37,636 bases of DNA from Bacteroidaceae bacterium (GTDB taxonomy: Bacteria; Bacteroidota; Bacteroidia; Bacteroidales; Bacteroidaceae), in the NCBI GenBank assembly GCA_017556585.1, contig JAFYMP010000076.1, positions 1 to 37,636 on the forward strand, read 5' to 3'. The position numbers and the translations under genes were made by a program. The notes below the pieces were generated by a model. That model had not been told where the DNA came from and did no database searches. It worked only from the letters and a program-made list of their open reading frames with translations. Position 1 is the first letter of the stretch; the number at the start of each line of letters is the position of its first letter. Of this stretch, positions 18,006 through 26,327 are shown in pieces.

Positions 18006-19763
18006 TCAAAATACCACTTGAAAACTTGCATTATCATCTTCTGATACTATCAGTTCTATAGTGTAATTACCCGGTTGGAACAACTTTCTATCTATGGTTA
18101 TAACACCACCTTCATTTACTATAGAACCGGTAACATCAGCACCATCTGAATTGTACATTACAAAATCTGCCTTCTCCTTTGTATTTATTACAAAGAGCGA
18201 ATCTTCCTTTGAATATGAAACAGATGTTACTTCATCTATATAATATCTGTCTGTCAGATAGATATTCATATCCTGTTCCATATAAGTATTCATTCTACGC
18301 CAGTCACCATTATTATCACCTTTGTAATAAAGTGCTATATAGTCGCCAATCTTAATATCTGTAGTAATGATTATATCCATTTCGTATTCAGCTATATAGT
18401 ACCCCTCTAAGTCTTCTATATACAGAGATGTAGTATCAGTAACAAATTCATGTACCGTGCCATCTCTGCCTACCTTGCAAGCAGCTATATATCCATTATA
18501 AACATTATTCAGAGCATTTGCAACACTGCCTTTAAGAATATACTCTTTATCTTTTTCTATAGTTTCTACACTTAAGTTGCTATTTTTATCAAGAAGTCCC
18601 GATAGACGTTGGTAGTTAATCATAAGATCCTCTTGTTTGCCACCTTCATCTGGCTTTATATTACAAACCATGTGATGACTTGCACTATACGTTGAAAAAT
18701 GCGGCATTGCATAATAGCCGTTATCAGCTCCTGACCATCCAAAGTTTATATGGAAACGTCCTTTTTCATCTATACCATCTATAACAAATGCATGTCCTAT
18801 ACTGGCAGTAGGTTCCAATGCACCATAAAGAATAGGCTGCCTGTTAAGCAGGTTCTCTTTCATTATACTTTTCCATTCATCTACGGTATGAAAAGCCAGT
18901 TGCAACCCTTTAGCAGAATTATCGTATTTCATATAATCGCTGATAGGCTGATCTATATCCATAATAACTGCACCTGTACCATAACGGTCATAACTGGCCT
19001 GTGCCATAACTCCGCAATCTGACATTAAACGGGCAATAGCTCTTGTTCTTTCTGTATCTATTTCATACGCATCCAATTCGTATGGCATAATATCCCACTG
19101 ATACGGATATCCTAAATCGTAACCTTTAATAGTTTTCTTGGTGCCATCTGCCAATTCGTATGAATATGTTGGAAGAGTACCCTGACCGGCATCGGGCCAT
19201 TTATGGAAGTGCATTATTATAGACATTGCTGTAGCTACACATCCTGTAGGCATATTATTGGGGGTATAAGCGTTATATGGAGTACCTTGATCCCATAAAG
19301 CTGTTCTTAGCAATATTGTATCTGCACTATTCTTTTCCTGAGCATATAACATAGCGCTCCATTCTTCTATGGAAGGATTTGCCACATTATTCATTGTACG
19401 CAAATTCTCTATGTGGGATTTCATTTCATCCATCCAGAAAGCCACATTGGCAGGCATTTCCGCTACCTTGAAATTTCTTTCGTTTGAATAGGCCAACACG
19501 GGTTCAGCCTTTGTATCGCCACTAACCATTACAAAGCCACCATTATCTACATTATATATATAATAAGGTGCATCAGTTAAGGATTTAGTATTTTCACTCT
19601 GCCCTGTCCATACTAATGTAAGTTCTGTACTACCTGAACGGGTTAATGTATTACTGCTGATAAAGCTCTTTGCTATAGCTAAAGCCTCTTGTTCCGACAC
19701 ACTTTTTGCTCCTACAGATAGCGATATAAGCAGTATAAAAAATGAGAATAACGATTTTTTCAT
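18006..19763 (-). CDS. C10 family cysteine peptidase (streptopain-like)
   Basis: This 585-residue secreted protein has a signal peptide (about 1-19) and a pro-region (about 20-150) with the NGGFVMVSGDTKAEPVLAYS motif of the streptopain/inhibitor I69 propeptide. The catalytic domain shows LWDQGTPYN, the nucleophile in MPTGCVATAM (Cys175), His324 in IGHAFVIDGID, and the conserved FHINFGWSGADNGYY (Trp343). A C-terminal beta domain (about 370-585) has an ending like secreted Bacteroidetes proteins (GNYTIELIVSEDD), possibly a sorting or adhesion module. C10 enzymes are cysteine endopeptidases activated by propeptide cleavage; in Bacteroides they are implicated in host interaction. It leads an operon with the BACON lipoprotein. 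Confidence 0.9.
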   Translation of the reverse strand: MKKSLFSFFILLISLSVGAKSVSEQEALAIAKSFISSNTLTRSGSTELTLVWTGQSENTKSLTDAPYYIYNVDNGGFVMVSGDTKAEPVLAYSNERNFKVAEMPANVAFWMDEMKSHIENLRTMNNVANPSIEEWSAMLYAQEKNSADTILLRTALWDQGTPYNAYTPNNMPTGCVATAMSIIMHFHKWPDAGQGTLPTYSYELADGTKKTIKGYDLGYPYQWDIMPYELDAYEIDTERTRAIARLMSDCGVMAQASYDRYGTGAVIMDIDQPISDYMKYDNSAKGLQLAFHTVDEWKSIMKENLLNRQPILYGALEPTASIGHAFVIDGIDEKGRFHINFGWSGADNGYYAMPHFSTYSASHHMVCNIKPDEGGKQEDLMINYQRLSGLLDKNSNLSVETIEKDKEYILKGSVANALNNVYNGYIAACKVGRDGTVHEFVTDTTSLYIEDLEGYYIAEYEMDIIITTDIKIGDYIALYYKGDNNGDWRRMNTYMEQDMNIYLTDRYYIDEVTSVSYSKEDSLFVINTKEKADFVMYNSDGADVTGSIVNEGGVITIDRKLFQPGNYTIELIVSEDDNASFQVVF

Positions 19764-19838
19764 TACTTATTTAAATTTTTCAGTGCGTAAAATTAACAAA
19801 TTATATAGAGAGCACAAGCGGGAGTATATATAAAACAA

Positions 19839-19866
19839 GAGCAGATGCTTTAAAAAGCACCTGCTC
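19839..19866 (-). terminator. terminator after the SusC-SusD-lipoprotein operon
   Basis: GAGCAG and CTGCTC enclose TGCTT/AAGCA, giving a long hairpin with a single G-U pair. On the minus strand it is followed by TTGTTTT. It lies 24 bases after the stop at 19891. Confidence 0.75.
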
Positions 19867-19890
19867 ATTATGTTTATTATCTAAAATAGA

Positions 19891-20892
19891 TTAAAGTTCT
19901 TCTCCAAATTCTATTTTATAAGCGTCTGCACCAAATGATGCTGTTCCTGCGCTAACATTTACGTAAGCTGCATGCTGGAACATAAGAACATTAGTCTGGG
20001 TATCTAATTCACCAATGAAACCATCGAACTCAAAATTACCTGGTCCGTAGTTAACACCAAAAATAACGTTCAAAATTATGTCTGCACTTACATCACCAAC
20101 AATCTGAGTTGGAGCAGAAACAGAATAATCTTTTTTGTTTATAAAGATGCAGTAATTACAGTTTACACCAAATCCATACCAGTTATAGGTAAGTTTCAAA
20201 CCAATATAATCGGCAGCAGTGAAACCGGCCTTAACTACACCTGCTTCTGTTATTTCATCTTCAGTAAGAAGAGTAACCAAAGCACCGTATGATGCTTGAC
20301 CTGAAGTGCCAAGTGATTCAGTAAACTTAATGGTTTTGCCATTCAAACCCTCATAAAGAGCTACATCAAGTGGAGCAGCAGCAGAATATGTTGCATAGCT
20401 GAAAGATGCAAATGTAGGGTTCATAAAGTTGAAGCCCATAGTCTCTGTCCAACCCGGAACTACAGTACCATCCTTATGAATAATATTTGTAGTAAACTGC
20501 ATTTTGTCACCAATTGCAGGTGCTGCAATGCCTAAATTTTCACAAAGAGCAACCATATCAATAGTAACTTCACAAGGAAGATTTTTAATACCTGTTGCAG
20601 CAACTGCAGATTTCACACCGCTACCATCAGCAGGAGTATAAACGCAGAGAAGTTCTGCCTCTTTAAAGTATGTAGTATAGTCACCCATGTGCTCAGGAAC
20701 TGACAGAGCAACCTTATAGTTACCATCTGTAGTACCTGCACCGAGCAATAGATCGGCAGTTGTAACCTTATCTACACTAATACCAAATGTATGGGTTACA
20801 CCCTCCAAATCGTATGGCAATTCCTGTTTGTCGCAACTAATAACAAATAGAGGAAGTGCTGCTAATGCTATTAATGATTTTCTAAGTTTCAT
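19891..20892 (-). CDS. lipoprotein of SusCD locus 1, unknown ligand
   Basis: This 333-residue protein has a lipobox (FVISC, Cys20) and is predicted to be mostly beta strand. It is the third gene of the operon, 23 bases after susD, which is the place of SusE/SusF-type surface glycan-binding lipoproteins. I see no recognisable carbohydrate-binding signature. The segment TPADGSGVKSAVAATGIKNL and a Tyr/Phe-rich middle (NPTFASFSYATYSAAA) give no family. A surface lipoprotein assisting the SusCD pair is inferred from position only. Confidence 0.75.
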   Translation of the reverse strand: MKLRKSLIALAALPLFVISCDKQELPYDLEGVTHTFGISVDKVTTADLLLGAGTTDGNYKVALSVPEHMGDYTTYFKEAELLCVYTPADGSGVKSAVAATGIKNLPCEVTIDMVALCENLGIAAPAIGDKMQFTTNIIHKDGTVVPGWTETMGFNFMNPTFASFSYATYSAAAPLDVALYEGLNGKTIKFTESLGTSGQASYGALVTLLTEDEITEAGVVKAGFTAADYIGLKLTYNWYGFGVNCNYCIFINKKDYSVSAPTQIVGDVSADIILNVIFGVNYGPGNFEFDGFIGELDTQTNVLMFQHAAYVNVSAGTASFGADAYKIEFGEEL

Positions 20893-20915
20893 AATTCTTT
20901 TTCCATTTATTGTTA

Positions 20916-22589
20916 TTAATCAACATCCCAGAATACATTACTTACTGTGATATTACGATCTTTGTTTGTAATATTCGGGTTAACGTCACATTCATCCTGT
21001 GGATACCACAATACGCGTGGATAATCTGCAATCTTAAAGATAGCAAGTTCTGCACCACCTTCAGCAGTTAAATCAGTAGCTTCTACAGTATGATCGAACG
21101 GAGAAACAGCCTTGCGTTCTTCGTTACCGCTAAAGAGAACAGGATATCCTGTACGACGAATATCATTGTATGCTTCTACCGGATTGTAGAAGTTTGCAAC
21201 CCACTTCTGAGTCATTACAATCTCCATCTTCTTTTCATCAGATGCTCTGTCATACTGTTGCAAAACGTTGTTAATAAACATTGATGCATCTTCAATAAGA
21301 GGAGCATTAGCATCAGCCTTTGCTACAACTGCATTTACGTGATAGATAGAAGCTTCAATACCTTCCTGAAGAAGAGCCTTTGCATCTGCAGTAATTTCAC
21401 CTGCAAGAGCAAGTTCTGCCTTCATAAATGGAACTGAGTAAGCCTGAAGCATCTTATCAGGAGCAATACCTGAACCTGATTTTGCTCCAATTGCACCACC
21501 CTGACCATCGTCATATTTACCACCAACAGGATAGATACCTAATACTGTCATTGCTGCATCCTGTGTCATTGATGAATATGATGTGTTAGAGCCCATCATA
21601 ATAGATACAAAAGCACCATCACGATAGTCAGTTTGTGAAACTGCATCTTCATCAGCTGTCAACTGGTTGAAATAGTAGTAAGGAGCACGTGGGTCAGATA
21701 TACCTACAAAAGGATTGTTCTTTACGTTGTATGCCTTACCGTTCATGATTTCATACATCCAAGGGCTAATCCAAACACCTTTCTGAGAAGCTTCATATTC
21801 ATCTACATAACCTGACTTACGTTCATCAGCAGGTGACAAAGTACCTGTATGAGGGAACTGTAGGTCTTCACCATTTGCCAGGAAGTTATCTTCCTGAATC
21901 AAAGCTGCAAGTTCTGCATCCCAGTTTGCAATCTCATCTTTTGCAAGACGTGACTGGGTAAGCAGTTTAAGTTTCATAGTATTTGTAGCCTTAATCCACT
22001 TCTGGATATTACCGTTGTACAAGAAATCATTTGAACCAGGTTTAGTAGAATTACCTTCTGTTGCAGTAAAATCTTCAAGAGCCTGATTTAGCTGAACTAA
22101 AAGGTCATTATAGATAGCTGCACTGTTATCTGCTTTAGGGAATTCAATACCCGGTACATTAGCTTCTGAATAAGGAACATCACCAAACAAGTCGGTAAGG
22201 TTCATATAAGCATATACTCTAAGAACTCTACCTATACCTGCATAGTATGAAAGATTTGCTTTATTAGCCTCTTCAATAAGAGCATCTGCATTCTTAATAC
22301 CGTAAATATAGATATTATTCCAAGTATTACCTAATGTAGAATATGATGGAACTAATGAATAGTTATCAATCTCACGGCTAACAGTATGTTGTGTATATGC
22401 CGAAAAGTTTGCATTCAAATAGTCACCTTCTGCAAATGAAGCAGAAATTTCATATTCAACAGTTGATAGCAACTGTGACAAATTAAGGTCTGTTACTGCG
22501 TATGGATCTTTGTTGATATCTAAATCGCAGCTGCTTACTGAAAAAGCAACAAGACCCGCTCCCAATATATTTAAAAACTTATTTTTCAT
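20916..22589 (-). CDS. SusD/RagB family nutrient-binding lipoprotein (SusD-like_2 type)
   Basis: This 557-residue lipoprotein (lipobox SVSSC, Cys21) has the N-terminal DLDINKDPYAVTDLNLSQLL and the NTWNNIYIYGIKNADALIEEA and LRVYAYMNLTDLFGDVPYSEA tetratricopeptide-like helices of the SusD-like_2 group (PF12771). The C-terminus has MTQKWVANFYNPVEAYNDIRRTGYP, also typical. SusD proteins form a lid on the SusC barrel and bind the ligand outside the cell. It lies 20 bases after susC. The SusD-like_2 class often serves non-starch substrates, but the ligand is unknown here. Confidence 0.93.
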   Translation of the reverse strand: MKNKFLNILGAGLVAFSVSSCDLDINKDPYAVTDLNLSQLLSTVEYEISASFAEGDYLNANFSAYTQHTVSREIDNYSLVPSYSTLGNTWNNIYIYGIKNADALIEEANKANLSYYAGIGRVLRVYAYMNLTDLFGDVPYSEANVPGIEFPKADNSAAIYNDLLVQLNQALEDFTATEGNSTKPGSNDFLYNGNIQKWIKATNTMKLKLLTQSRLAKDEIANWDAELAALIQEDNFLANGEDLQFPHTGTLSPADERKSGYVDEYEASQKGVWISPWMYEIMNGKAYNVKNNPFVGISDPRAPYYYFNQLTADEDAVSQTDYRDGAFVSIMMGSNTSYSSMTQDAAMTVLGIYPVGGKYDDGQGGAIGAKSGSGIAPDKMLQAYSVPFMKAELALAGEITADAKALLQEGIEASIYHVNAVVAKADANAPLIEDASMFINNVLQQYDRASDEKKMEIVMTQKWVANFYNPVEAYNDIRRTGYPVLFSGNEERKAVSPFDHTVEATDLTAEGGAELAIFKIADYPRVLWYPQDECDVNPNITNKDRNITVSNVFWDVD

Positions 22590-22609
22590 ATCTTCAGAGA
22601 TTTATCAGT

Positions 22610-25600
22610 TTAGAATGTTAATTTCAAATTGAAAGCAAATCTCTTAGTTGATGGAGCTGATGTGTAGTCAATACCCTGAACGTTTGTTTCACCGTATGAG
22701 TTTGCGGTTGGATCGTAGTTAGAGTATTTAGGTACATTAGGAGCCCAGAACCAAAGGTTACGACCTACGAATGATACCTCAGCACCGTTAAGTTTCAGTT
22801 TTGAGATATATTTCTTAGGAATTGAATAACCAAGAGTTACTTCACGTAAACGTAGAACTGTTGCATCGTAAACTGCAACTTCGTCAACTGAGTTAATAGC
22901 AAATGTTGAGAAAGTACCATCTGAGAACCAAAGACCATCTTCCTGGATAGTTGTTGTGTTCTGAATGTAGTTACCTTCTGCATCAAGAATTGGCTGCAAT
23001 GTATTAGCATCACCATATACACCATTTATAATACGCAGACCTTCACGATCTTCTGTATCTTTGGTAACACCACGACCAAGCAGGTCTGTCAGGTATGAGC
23101 TATATACACAACCACCCTTCTGATAATCCATCATTACGCTCAATGAAACACCTTTATAAGTAAGAGTGTTGGTCATTGCAAGTTTGTAATCAGGGTTAGG
23201 ATCGCCTATGATACCAACTTCTGTATCGTTGATATACATACCAGTTGATGGATCTACCAATGGAATACCATCTTCTGTACGAGCTAACTTCTCACCTTCC
23301 AAAATACCGTAAGGCTGACCTACCATAAGAACTGGTCTTGGAGTTGCAAAGTCACCACCGATATAGAGTTTATCAATACCGTTAGCAAGTTCAAGAACTT
23401 CTGACTTATTCTTTGTAAATACAGTGTAGATGCTCCACTGGAAATCGTTTGTAAATACAGGATACAGATCCAGACCTAATTCAATACCTGAGTTTCTCAT
23501 TGAACCGAAGTTTGTGATAAGGCTGCTGTAACCTGTAGTAGAAGCAGTACTCTTAGCACCAATCTGGTTGTCTGAAACACGGTTGTAGTATGTACCTTCA
23601 AATGCTACGCGATCTTCGAAGAACTTCAAATCGATACCACCTTCAAATTCAGAGGTAAATTCAGGTTTCAGGTTTTCGTCAATCTGATAAGAAACCAAGC
23701 CCATCATACCCTGACCCATATATGTGTTATAGATACCGTATGTACCATTATTATAATAAGGTGCTGCATCATTACCTACTTTTGCCCAGCTGGCACGAAC
23801 TTTACCGAAGTTCATAACACCATCCTGAATACCTAATGCATCGGTAAATACCAATGAACCGGCTACTGCAGGATAGAAGTAGCTGTTATTTTCTATAGGC
23901 AGTGTAGAAGAAACGTCGTTACGACCTGAGATATTCAAGAATGCCCACTGTTTGTAATCCAATACAACATCCATGAATACACCCCATTTACGGCTGCGCT
24001 GATAAGATTCAGAAGCGCCCTGGTTTTGTGTATTGTTAATTGCAAAGATATTTGGGTTGATAATTTCATCACCATATGCACCTAAGCCTTCCAATGTTGA
24101 CTGAGTGTAGTTATGACCAAGAGTAGCCTTTACATTCAAATCGCCAAATTTCTTATCGGCAGTAAGTAACAAGATTGATTCTATATCACCATTCTGGTTG
24201 TTACTCTTTGAAATGTAACCCTTACCTGCATTACCACGTGAACCAAGGTTAACAATGGTCTTGCGGTCCATAATATAGTCGTTATAACCTAACTTATAGT
24301 CAACTGCCAACCACTTTGTGATATCGTAACCAGCATTGAAGTTAGCAACAACACGCTTCTGAACAGTAAGAATCTTATCGTTTTCCCAAGCCCAATATGG
24401 GTTGTTTGCCTGTGCAGAAAGGTTCATCAACAGGTTAGCACCGTCTGGTGTAGCGTATGGGAAGTTAGCCAAATCCCATGAACGTGGCATAATAAATGCA
24501 CGACCAAGTGAAGAAGCACCACCAAGAGTAGCAGAAGACTGGTTGTAACCATACAATGGGCTCTGCTGGTCAGTATATGAATAAGACATATTACCGCCAA
24601 AACGGAAACCATTCTCTAACTGTTTGTTACCACCAACAGAGAATGAAATACGTTCAAAGTCTGAACCAGGGATATAACTGGTCTGTTCTGTACGTGAGAT
24701 AGTTACGTTAAAGTTACCATCTTCGTTGTAGCTCTGAATGTTTGCAGATGTATCGAATACATGACCTGTTTCGAACAAATCAGCAACGTTGTTAGGATAT
24801 GCCTTATAAGGAATCTTACCACCTAATTCAGGATACATCTGAAGTGCAAGTTCAGGATAGTATTTTGCAACATCAGAATACATATTCTGTGTCATACCCT
24901 CTTCAAACTTAGCACCCCATGAACCATTTGCACCACCTATCATAAAGTCAGAACCCTGACCGTATGTGTTCTGATATTCAGGAAGAGATGCAATCTTTTC
25001 CATAGCGTAAGAAGCATTAAGAGTTACATTAAAACCACTCTTGTTGCTCTTGTTCTTTGAACCTGACTTTGTTGTGATAAGAATAACACCATTAGCAGCA
25101 CGTGAACCATAAAGAACGGCAGCAGCAGCACCCTTAAGAATGCTCATTGATTCAATGTCGTTAGGATCGAGTGTTGAGATACCGCTTACAAGAGCACCAC
25201 CAAGACCTGCACCACGATCTGAAGAAGATGAACCCAAGTTACTGTATGGGATTCCATCAACTACGTAAAGAGGCTGGTTGTCACCTGTAAATGATGAGTT
25301 ACCACGAATAGTGATACGAGTAGCACCACCGGCGTCACCTGAAGGAGCAGCAACCTGAATACCTGCTACTTTACCATCAAGAGCACGAAGCATATCAGGC
25401 TCAGCCTTCATTACAGCTTCTTCTGCTTGAATCTTTGTAACAGAGTAACCCAGAGAACGCTCTGAACGCTGGATACCTACTGCTGTAACCAAAACTTCTT
25501 CTACCTGAAGAGCTTCTGAAAGCAGTGTTACGTTAATCACTTTTTTACCTTCTACAGCTATAGTCTTGGATTCATAACCCAAGAACTGGAAAGTTAACTT

Positions 25601-25801
25601 TGCATTAGAAGGTACACTAATTGAATAGGCACCATCCATATCAGTCACTGTTCCATCTGTAGTTCCCTCAACGGCTACTGCTACACCAACCATAGGCTCA
25701 TTGCTGTCGGCGTCGGTAACAATACCTGAGACCTGCATATTCTGTGCGAATGCAAAGCATGCACATAACATAGCAGTCAATGATAAGAGAATCTTTCTCA
25801 T
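22610..25801 (-). CDS. SusC/RagA family TonB-linked outer-membrane transporter, locus 1
   Basis: With start ATG 25801 (MRKILLSLTAMLCACFAFAQ) this is 1063 residues. The frame is open to 25846, but the signal peptide begins at 25801. After the signal peptide comes the carboxypeptidase-like domain (VSGIVTDADSNEPMVGVAVAVEG), the TonB box region (EEVLVTAVGIQRSERSLGYS), the plug (QPLYVVDGIPYSN; MSILKGAAAAVLYGSRAANG) and a 22-strand type barrel ending in FAFNLKLTF with a terminal aromatic. It imports a nutrient across the outer membrane using TonB energy, with the SusD at 20916. A -7 box lies at 25949 with a 144-base leader that contains a dyad. Confidence 0.95.
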   Translation of the reverse strand: MRKILLSLTAMLCACFAFAQNMQVSGIVTDADSNEPMVGVAVAVEGTTDGTVTDMDGAYSISVPSNAKLTFQFLGYESKTIAVEGKKVINVTLLSEALQVEEVLVTAVGIQRSERSLGYSVTKIQAEEAVMKAEPDMLRALDGKVAGIQVAAPSGDAGGATRITIRGNSSFTGDNQPLYVVDGIPYSNLGSSSSDRGAGLGGALVSGISTLDPNDIESMSILKGAAAAVLYGSRAANGVILITTKSGSKNKSNKSGFNVTLNASYAMEKIASLPEYQNTYGQGSDFMIGGANGSWGAKFEEGMTQNMYSDVAKYYPELALQMYPELGGKIPYKAYPNNVADLFETGHVFDTSANIQSYNEDGNFNVTISRTEQTSYIPGSDFERISFSVGGNKQLENGFRFGGNMSYSYTDQQSPLYGYNQSSATLGGASSLGRAFIMPRSWDLANFPYATPDGANLLMNLSAQANNPYWAWENDKILTVQKRVVANFNAGYDITKWLAVDYKLGYNDYIMDRKTIVNLGSRGNAGKGYISKSNNQNGDIESILLLTADKKFGDLNVKATLGHNYTQSTLEGLGAYGDEIINPNIFAINNTQNQGASESYQRSRKWGVFMDVVLDYKQWAFLNISGRNDVSSTLPIENNSYFYPAVAGSLVFTDALGIQDGVMNFGKVRASWAKVGNDAAPYYNNGTYGIYNTYMGQGMMGLVSYQIDENLKPEFTSEFEGGIDLKFFEDRVAFEGTYYNRVSDNQIGAKSTASTTGYSSLITNFGSMRNSGIELGLDLYPVFTNDFQWSIYTVFTKNKSEVLELANGIDKLYIGGDFATPRPVLMVGQPYGILEGEKLARTEDGIPLVDPSTGMYINDTEVGIIGDPNPDYKLAMTNTLTYKGVSLSVMMDYQKGGCVYSSYLTDLLGRGVTKDTEDREGLRIINGVYGDANTLQPILDAEGNYIQNTTTIQEDGLWFSDGTFSTFAINSVDEVAVYDATVLRLREVTLGYSIPKKYISKLKLNGAEVSFVGRNLWFWAPNVPKYSNYDPTANSYGETNVQGIDYTSAPSTKRFAFNLKLTF

Positions 25802-25916
25802 AAAATGAATTTTTAGTGAATAATTATGAAATATTTGGTTAAACATTTATTTCCTTAGTTTTGGTATACAAGCAACACCAACTATTCAACTCTATGAGAA
25901 TCAAATAATTGGATAT

Positions 25917-25936
25917 ATTTCTATAAAAGAAATCTC
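25917..25936. promoter_or_regulatory. dyad copy 1 (ATTTCT-N5-AGAAAT)
   Basis: ATTTCTATAAAAGAAAT is a 6-5-6 dyad, extended by CTC to 20 bases. It is the exact reverse complement of the second copy 300 bases away. From the -7 box at 25949 it would lie about 13-29 bases into the left operon's leader. Confidence 0.6.
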
Positions 25937-25948
25937 TACTACCAACTA

Positions 25949-25956
25949 CAAAGGTA
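25949..25956 (-). promoter_or_regulatory. -7 box (TACCTTTG) of SusCD locus 1
   Basis: TACCTTTG matches TAnnTTTG; 19 bases upstream is TTAG, a near match to TTTG. The implied start is about 25945, giving a long 144-base leader. Confidence 0.5.
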
Positions 25957-26213
25957 CACATTTTTTATATAAATACTAAAAAAATGCAATAATTTTTTCA
26001 ATGTTGTAAAAATATCCAAACTAATTTAGAGGGTCTTCTGTAAAGGATTTTAACCAAATCAGCAACGTTTAAAAAGAACTCCAAGAAATCGATTTTTCAC
26101 ACATATTAAGAACTTAGATTTATTTATCATAAAGCAAAACAGACTTACATGATATAATATAATACAAATCGCAAAGACACATCTTGTTAAAAATCAGCAA
26201 TTTATGAAGATTT

Positions 26214-26233
26214 GAGATTTCTTTTATAGAAAT
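26214..26233. promoter_or_regulatory. dyad copy 2 (ATTTCT-N5-AGAAAT)
   Basis: GAGATTTCTTTTATAGAAAT is the perfect inverted match of 25917-25936. It ends 95 bases before the right susC start, close to the 116 bases between copy 1 and the left susC start, a near-mirror layout suggestive of one shared regulator. Confidence 0.6.
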
Positions 26234-26327
26234 CATTGTTTTACGTAGTAAAGTCAATTAGCTACCATTAAAAATGAATAATTATTTAATAATTATACAC
26301 TAATCAAATTAATTAACAAAGTTTTTT

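Larger units (their letters stand above)
25802..26327. promoter_or_regulatory. divergent control region between the two SusCD operons
   Basis: This 526-base AT-rich stretch has no credible gene. It holds a -7 box for the left operon (25949-25956, minus) and two oppositely oriented copies of a 20-base dyad (25917-25936 and 26214-26233). A TGTCTTTG near-match to the -7 box lies on the minus strand at 26169-26176, but no clear promoter for the right operon was found. No sigma factor, anti-sigma or two-component gene adjoins. Confidence 0.6.

Noticed and set aside
25802..26327. Sigma/anti-sigma or hybrid two-component regulator for the SusCD loci
   Set aside because: No open frame with such domains is found in or beside the region.
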